Positions 7,452-10,203 of a stretch of 10,203 nt of DNA are shown here, in pieces. The first letter of the stretch is position 1, and every line of letters starts with the position of its first letter. Position numbers and translations under genes: made by a program. Origin of the DNA: Lutibacter sp. UBA4458 (lineage in GTDB: Bacteria; Bacteroidota; Bacteroidia; Flavobacteriales; Flavobacteriaceae); NCBI GenBank assembly GCA_002390165.1, contig DGOU01000092.1, forward strand, positions 9,932-20,134, read 5' to 3'. The notes under the pieces were generated by a model. The model worked only from the letters and a program-made list of their open reading frames with translations. It did no database searches and was not told the origin of the DNA.

Positions 7452-7467
7452 TATGATATATATCATA
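7452..7467. promoter_or_regulatory. Perfect 16-bp palindrome, Crp/Fnr-like operator candidate
   Basis: TATGATATATATCATA reads identically on both strands. The core TGAT-N4-ATCA has the spacing of the Fnr-type site TTGAT-N4-ATCAA, with one mismatch per half. Its centre is 34 bp upstream of the centre of the pckA -7 box, about -41 from the inferred start, the usual class II activator position. Binding by a Crp/Fnr-family protein is inference. Confidence 0.45.
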
Positions 7468-7485
7468 GAAAATCGAGTTTTTACT

Positions 7486-7495
7486 AAAACGTTTT
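7486..7495. promoter_or_regulatory. LacI-family-like operator candidate 1
   Basis: AAAACGTTTT is a perfect 10-bp palindrome with the central CG typical of LacI-family operators. Its centre lies about 72 bp upstream of the inferred pckA start. Similar cores are bound by Cra/FruR, CcpA and other LacI relatives; the regulator here is not known. Confidence 0.35.
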
Positions 7496-7555
7496 CATTT
7501 ACTTAAACAACTAATTATCAGTAAAATAATTATTTTTACTTGTAGTTATTTTTAA

Positions 7556-7569
7556 CGAAAACGCTTTCG
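7556..7569. promoter_or_regulatory. LacI-family-like operator candidate 2
   Basis: CGAAAACGCTTTCG is a 14-bp palindrome with one mismatched pair next to the central CG. It shares the AAAACG core of candidate 1, and their centres are 72 bp apart, close to seven helical turns, as seen for operators that loop. It is one of the more GC-containing words in a very AT-rich gap, so it stands out from background. Confidence 0.4.
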
Positions 7570-7633
7570 AATATTGATTTAAAAAAACGAATTTTATTTT
7601 TTTTAGTTAATAATCTTCAACAAAAATATACTT

Positions 7634-7660
7634 TTTGGTAAATGCACCAAATTTTTATTT
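7634..7660 (+). terminator. Weak hairpin with T-tract, plus orientation
   Basis: TTTGGT (7634-7639) pairs with ACCAAA (7646-7651) around a 6-base loop and is followed by TTTTTATTT, so it has terminator form on the plus strand. It lies 14 bp beyond the stop of the minus-strand DUF423 gene, but in that direction the stem lacks an immediate T-tract. The six-pair stem is weak; it may be a poor two-way terminator or chance. Confidence 0.3.
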
Positions 7661-7664
7661 AAAA

Positions 7665-8039
7665 TTATAAAGATTTCTTTTTATAAAACTCTGCTGCCAT
7701 TATTAACCAACCTATTATAAAAAACAAACCTCCTAGTGGTGTAACAAACCAAATTAATTTTGCGGAAACACCAAATGTAATTGCATAAATAGATCCAGAG
7801 AAAAACAAAATTCCCATTAAGAATAAAAATGTTAACCTATTTTTAATTTTTGAGGAAAAATTAGCCAAAGAATTTATAAACAATAAAACCAGCACATGAA
7901 ACATTTGGTATTTAACCGCAGTTTCAAAACTTTTTAACTCTTGCACTCCTAGTTTTTCCTTTAACGCATGAGCTCCAAAAGCACCCAAAATAATGGTAAT
8001 TGCCCCTAAAATTGAAGTGATTGTTAAGTTTTTATTCAT
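7665..8039 (-). CDS. DUF423 family inner-membrane protein
   Basis: This 124-residue protein has four predicted membrane helices, about 8-25, 45-62, 69-88 and 94-117. It has the features of the DUF423 (YgdD/TMEM256-like) family: GAFGAHALKEKL near the N-terminus (18-29), YQMFHVLVLLF (44-54), LFFSGSIYAITFG (78-90) and TPLGGLFFIIGWLIMA (100-115). The family is widespread in bacteria and its molecular function is unknown. The length is normal and the protein appears complete. It is divergent from the DUF2007 gene (76 bp between starts) and is not close enough to pckA (294 bp) to suggest an operon. Confidence 0.93.
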   Translation of the reverse strand: MNKNLTITSILGAITIILGAFGAHALKEKLGVQELKSFETAVKYQMFHVLVLLFINSLANFSSKIKNRLTFLFLMGILFFSGSIYAITFGVSAKLIWFVTPLGGLFFIIGWLIMAAEFYKKKSL

Positions 8040-8115
8040 TTTAACTAATTTTTGGTAAATATAAAATTAATTGTTCCTAAATTCAATTTTTAAATAATTA
8101 AAACCAAACTACCAT

Positions 8116-8346
8116 ATGAACCACCATTCCGATACTTTAATAACCATTTTAGAAACCAGTTTCATTCACGAAATTCATATTGCAAAATCTTTATTGGCAA
8201 CCTATAATATACCTACTTATTTTTTTGATGAAAATTTAACAACTATTGGCATTCCAAGTTCAGAAGGTTATAGATTAAAGGTTAACGAGTTAGATTTTGA
8301 AAATGCAAAGCAAATTTTAGCCACTGCAAAACACCATAATAAATAA
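8116..8346 (+). CDS. DUF2007-domain small soluble protein
   Basis: This 76-residue protein has no signal or membrane segment. The order of elements is typical of the DUF2007 (putative signal-transducing protein) family. An N-terminal strand (TLITILETSF) is followed by the helix HEIHIAKSLLATYNIPTYFF, a DE pair, a short loop, then a strand with VNELDFENAKQILA, in which the acidic residue and the final helix are characteristic. The family is thought to have a small ferredoxin-like alpha-beta fold and is often fused to or found near other proteins; its biochemical role is unproven. Here it stands as a single domain, 72 bp before the start of the saccharopine dehydrogenase, which has its own candidate promoter. 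Confidence 0.85.
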   Translation: MNHHSDTLITILETSFIHEIHIAKSLLATYNIPTYFFDENLTTIGIPSSEGYRLKVNELDFENAKQILATAKHHNK

Positions 8347-8379
8347 GTGCTTTTTAAGTATTTAAAACATTAAAATTTG

Positions 8380-8387
8380 TACTTTCG
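8380..8387 (+). promoter_or_regulatory. Candidate -7 box of the saccharopine dehydrogenase gene
   Basis: TACTTTCG matches the TAnnTTTG consensus except for one position. It would place the transcription start near 8394, about 25 nt before the ATG at 8419. An in-frame ATG at 8377 lies upstream of this box and so would not be in the transcript, which supports the shorter protein. Confidence 0.4.
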
Positions 8388-8418
8388 TAATTCAATTTTT
8401 GAGTCAAATTTTAAAAAA

Positions 8419-9786
8419 ATGCAAACAATTTTAGTACTTGGCGCAGGCCAATCCTCATCGTCTCTAATTACTTATTTACTTAATAAATCTGTTACAGAAA
8501 ATTTACAAGTTATTGTTGCAGATGTATCCTTAGATTTAGCAAAACAAAAAATTAATAATCACCCAAACGGAAAAGCAATTTCCTTAGATATTTTTAATGA
8601 AGAAGCACGAAAGAAGGAAATAAAAAATGCCGCAATTGTTATTTCTATGTTGCCAGCTAAATTGCATATTATGGTTGCTAAAGATTGCATAACTTTTAGC
8701 AAAAATTTAATTACACCCTCTTATGTTTCTGAGGAAATGAAGCAGCTTAATAACAAGGTAGTTGAAAAAGGATTGGTGTTTTTAAATGAAATTGGTTTAG
8801 ATCCTGGAATAGATCATATGAGTGCAATGCAAATTATTGATCGTATTAGAGAAAAAGGTGGAAAAATGCTGCTTTTTGAATCTTTTACTGGCGGTTTAGT
8901 TGCTCCTGAAAGCGATACTAATTTATGGAATTATAAATTTACTTGGAACCCTAGAAATGTAGTTTTAGCAGGACAAGGTGGTGCTGCAAAATTTTTACAA
9001 GAAGGAACCTATAAATACATACCTTATCAAAAATTGTTTAGAAGAACCGAAATATTACAAATTGATGATTATGGAAAATTTGAAGGTTATGCCAATAGAG
9101 ATTCTTTAAAATATAAAAATGTTTACGGTTTAAATGATATTTTAACTTTATACAGAGGAACTATTAGACGCGTTGGTTTCTCAAAAGCTTGGAATGTTTT
9201 TGTACAACTTGGAATGACGGATGATAGTTATACCATTGAAGATTCAGAAAACATGAGCTATCGCGATTTCACCAACTCTTTTTTAGCGTATAACCCAAGT
9301 GATTCCGTTGAACTTAAACTTCGTTATTATTTAAAAATTGATCAAGATGATGAAGTTTGGGAAAAATTATTAGAGCTAAATTTATTTAACCCTCACAAAA
9401 AAGTGGCTTTAAAAAATGCTACTCCAGCACAAATTTTAGAAAAAATATTAAAAGAAAGTTGGACTTTGGAAAAACAGGATAAAGATATGATTGTAATGCA
9501 ACATCTTTTTGGATATGAAATTCAAGGTAAAAAAGAACAAATTAAAAGTAGCATGGTTTGTATTGGAGATGATCAAACTTATACCGCAATGGCAAAAACT
9601 GTTGGTTTACCTGTTGGTATTGCAACTCTTAAAATATTAAAAGGAGAAATTAAAACACCAGGAATTCAATTACCTATTACTAAAGAAATTTATGAGCCTA
9701 TTTTAACTGAATTAAAAGAAAATGGAATTACTTTTAAAGAAGAAAAAATGCCATATTTAGGTTATAATCCAGATAAAACCTATTAA
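8419..9786 (+). CDS. Saccharopine dehydrogenase (glutamate-forming type)
   Basis: This 455-residue protein begins MQTILVLGAGQSSSSLITYL, a Rossmann NAD(P)-binding strand and loop (GAGQSS, 8-13). This start is preferred over an ATG 42 bp upstream because it puts the first beta strand at the N-terminus. ENLQVIVADVSLDLAKQK supplies the second strand. The central EIGLDPGIDHMSAMQIID and the ESFTGGLVAPESDTNLWNYKFTWNPRNVVLAGQGGAAKF block are hallmarks of the saccharopine dehydrogenase C-terminal domain (Lys9-like). The Lys9-type reaction interconverts saccharopine with glutamate and 2-aminoadipate semialdehyde. In bacteria lacking the aminoadipate lysine route this usually points to lysine breakdown, which is inferred here. 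No lysine-ketoglutarate reductase partner is in the window, and no other lysine gene is adjacent. Confidence 0.9.
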   Translation: MQTILVLGAGQSSSSLITYLLNKSVTENLQVIVADVSLDLAKQKINNHPNGKAISLDIFNEEARKKEIKNAAIVISMLPAKLHIMVAKDCITFSKNLITPSYVSEEMKQLNNKVVEKGLVFLNEIGLDPGIDHMSAMQIIDRIREKGGKMLLFESFTGGLVAPESDTNLWNYKFTWNPRNVVLAGQGGAAKFLQEGTYKYIPYQKLFRRTEILQIDDYGKFEGYANRDSLKYKNVYGLNDILTLYRGTIRRVGFSKAWNVFVQLGMTDDSYTIEDSENMSYRDFTNSFLAYNPSDSVELKLRYYLKIDQDDEVWEKLLELNLFNPHKKVALKNATPAQILEKILKESWTLEKQDKDMIVMQHLFGYEIQGKKEQIKSSMVCIGDDQTYTAMAKTVGLPVGIATLKILKGEIKTPGIQLPITKEIYEPILTELKENGITFKEEKMPYLGYNPDKTY

Positions 9787-9810
9787 GAAATATTTTATTT
9801 TTTGGATATA

Positions 9811-10203
9811 TTACATTTTTAAGTAAAAATCTTTTACCAAATTTTTATAAGCTTCCGTATAATTATGACGTGTAATTTCAATAATTAGTTCCTTAATTTC
9901 TATAGTTTTTACCTCTTTTGAAAACTGCAATAAACTTCTTTTAATATCAGATTTTTCGTTGCCTTTAACTCGTGTAATTCTTTTTGGAAATAAGGAATTT
10001 GATTTTGCTATTTCTATAAAATTAACCTCTTCTTCAAACGGAATTATAAATGCACACTCTCCTTTATCGTTTAAAAGTTTTGAAGTTCCATATAATAAAT
10101 CTTCAAAAGATAAACTTTCCGCATGCCGAGCCATTGCTCTATTATTTGGTAAGTTTTTAAAAGTAGAAGTATAAAAAGGTGGATTAGAAATAATAAAATC
10201 GTA
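9811..10203 (-). CDS. TrmN6/YfiC-type tRNA(Val) adenine-N6 methyltransferase, C-terminal part
   Basis: The minus-strand frame is open from the right edge to the stop at 9811, giving 131 residues. The first visible residues, YDFIISNPPFYTSTFKNLPN, contain the NPPF motif IV of adenine-N6 methyltransferases. They are followed by NNRAMARHAESLSFEDLL, which fits the YfiC/TrmN6 family (methylation of A37 in tRNA1-Val). The rest has the alternating strands expected of the domain's end (ECAFIIPFEEEVNFIEIA, PKRITRVKGNEKSDIKRSL). The SAM-binding glycine loop lies outside the window. An internal ATG at 10134 is not the start, since NPPF is upstream of it. The gene converges on the saccharopine dehydrogenase, with only 24 bp between stops and no clear hairpin. 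Confidence 0.88.
   Translation of the reverse strand, partial: YDFIISNPPFYTSTFKNLPNNRAMARHAESLSFEDLLYGTSKLLNDKGECAFIIPFEEEVNFIEIAKSNSLFPKRITRVKGNEKSDIKRSLLQFSKEVKTIEIKELIIEITRHNYTEAYKNLVKDFYLKM

Larger units (their letters stand above)
7371..7664 (-). promoter_or_regulatory. pckA upstream control region (294-bp gap)
   Basis: No gene is visible in this stretch on either strand. Both flanking genes read leftwards, so it serves pckA as the upstream region and the DUF423 gene as the 3' flank. Reading upstream from pckA it holds a -7 box (7422-7429), a perfect 16-bp palindrome (7452-7467), a LacI-like palindrome (7486-7495), an AT-only perfect palindrome AAAATAATTATTTT (7523-7536), a second LacI-like palindrome (7556-7569), and a hairpin beside the DUF423 stop (7634-7651). 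AT-only palindromes arise readily in such DNA, so 7523-7536 counts for little alone. Confidence 0.65.

Noticed and set aside
7371..7664. Possible small gene or riboswitch in the gap before pckA
   Set aside because: No reading frame of reasonable length with a credible start was seen on either strand, and the inferred pckA leader (about 48 nt) is too short for a known riboswitch class.
9959..10174. Open plus-strand frame of 71 codons
   Set aside because: It is antisense to the methyltransferase reading frame, which carries the NPPF motif and continues to the window edge.

Overview
The window is AT-rich chromosomal DNA that looks like a marine or host-associated member of the Bacteroidota, most likely family Flavobacteriaceae. 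The grounds are: start codons without clear Shine-Dalgarno sites but with A/T-rich leaders; several exact matches to the Bacteroidota -7 promoter box TAnnTTTG; lipoproteins typical of the group; a DUF6146-type lipoprotein; and interspersed intergenic repeats of a kind I recall from Flavobacteriia. This placement is an inference from sequence style and gene content. No rRNA, tRNA, CRISPR array, phage or insertion-sequence gene is visible.

Layout. At the left edge is the 5' end of a short-chain dehydrogenase (minus), divergent from a small two-helix membrane protein (plus). Next comes a tight minus-strand pair: an M49 dipeptidyl-peptidase III lipoprotein, followed 8 bp later by a cation diffusion facilitator that could export a divalent metal. 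Divergent from the peptidase is a membrane-anchored SRPBCC + GyrI-like protein (plus). A 228-bp repeat-rich gap (4403-4630) separates it from the convergent gene for 3-methyladenine DNA glycosylase I (tag, minus). A small DUF6146-like lipoprotein (plus) follows and ends at a bidirectional hairpin shared with the convergent pckA (minus, ATP-dependent PEP carboxykinase).

The 294-bp gap upstream of pckA (7371-7664) is the most information-rich non-coding stretch: a -7 box, a perfect 16-bp palindrome about 34 bp upstream of it, and two LacI-family-like operator palindromes further up. It is followed by a DUF423 membrane protein (minus), a DUF2007 small protein (plus), a saccharopine dehydrogenase (plus), and, running off the right edge, the C-terminal part of a TrmN6/YfiC-type tRNA adenine methyltransferase (minus).

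Functionally this is mostly a housekeeping and metabolic neighbourhood: gluconeogenesis (pckA), lysine/saccharopine metabolism, peptide degradation, metal transport, alkylation repair and tRNA modification. Apart from the peptidase-transporter pair, the genes appear to be separate transcription units, and I see no convincing novel multi-gene system. The observations most worth following are the pckA control region and the composite repeat before tag.
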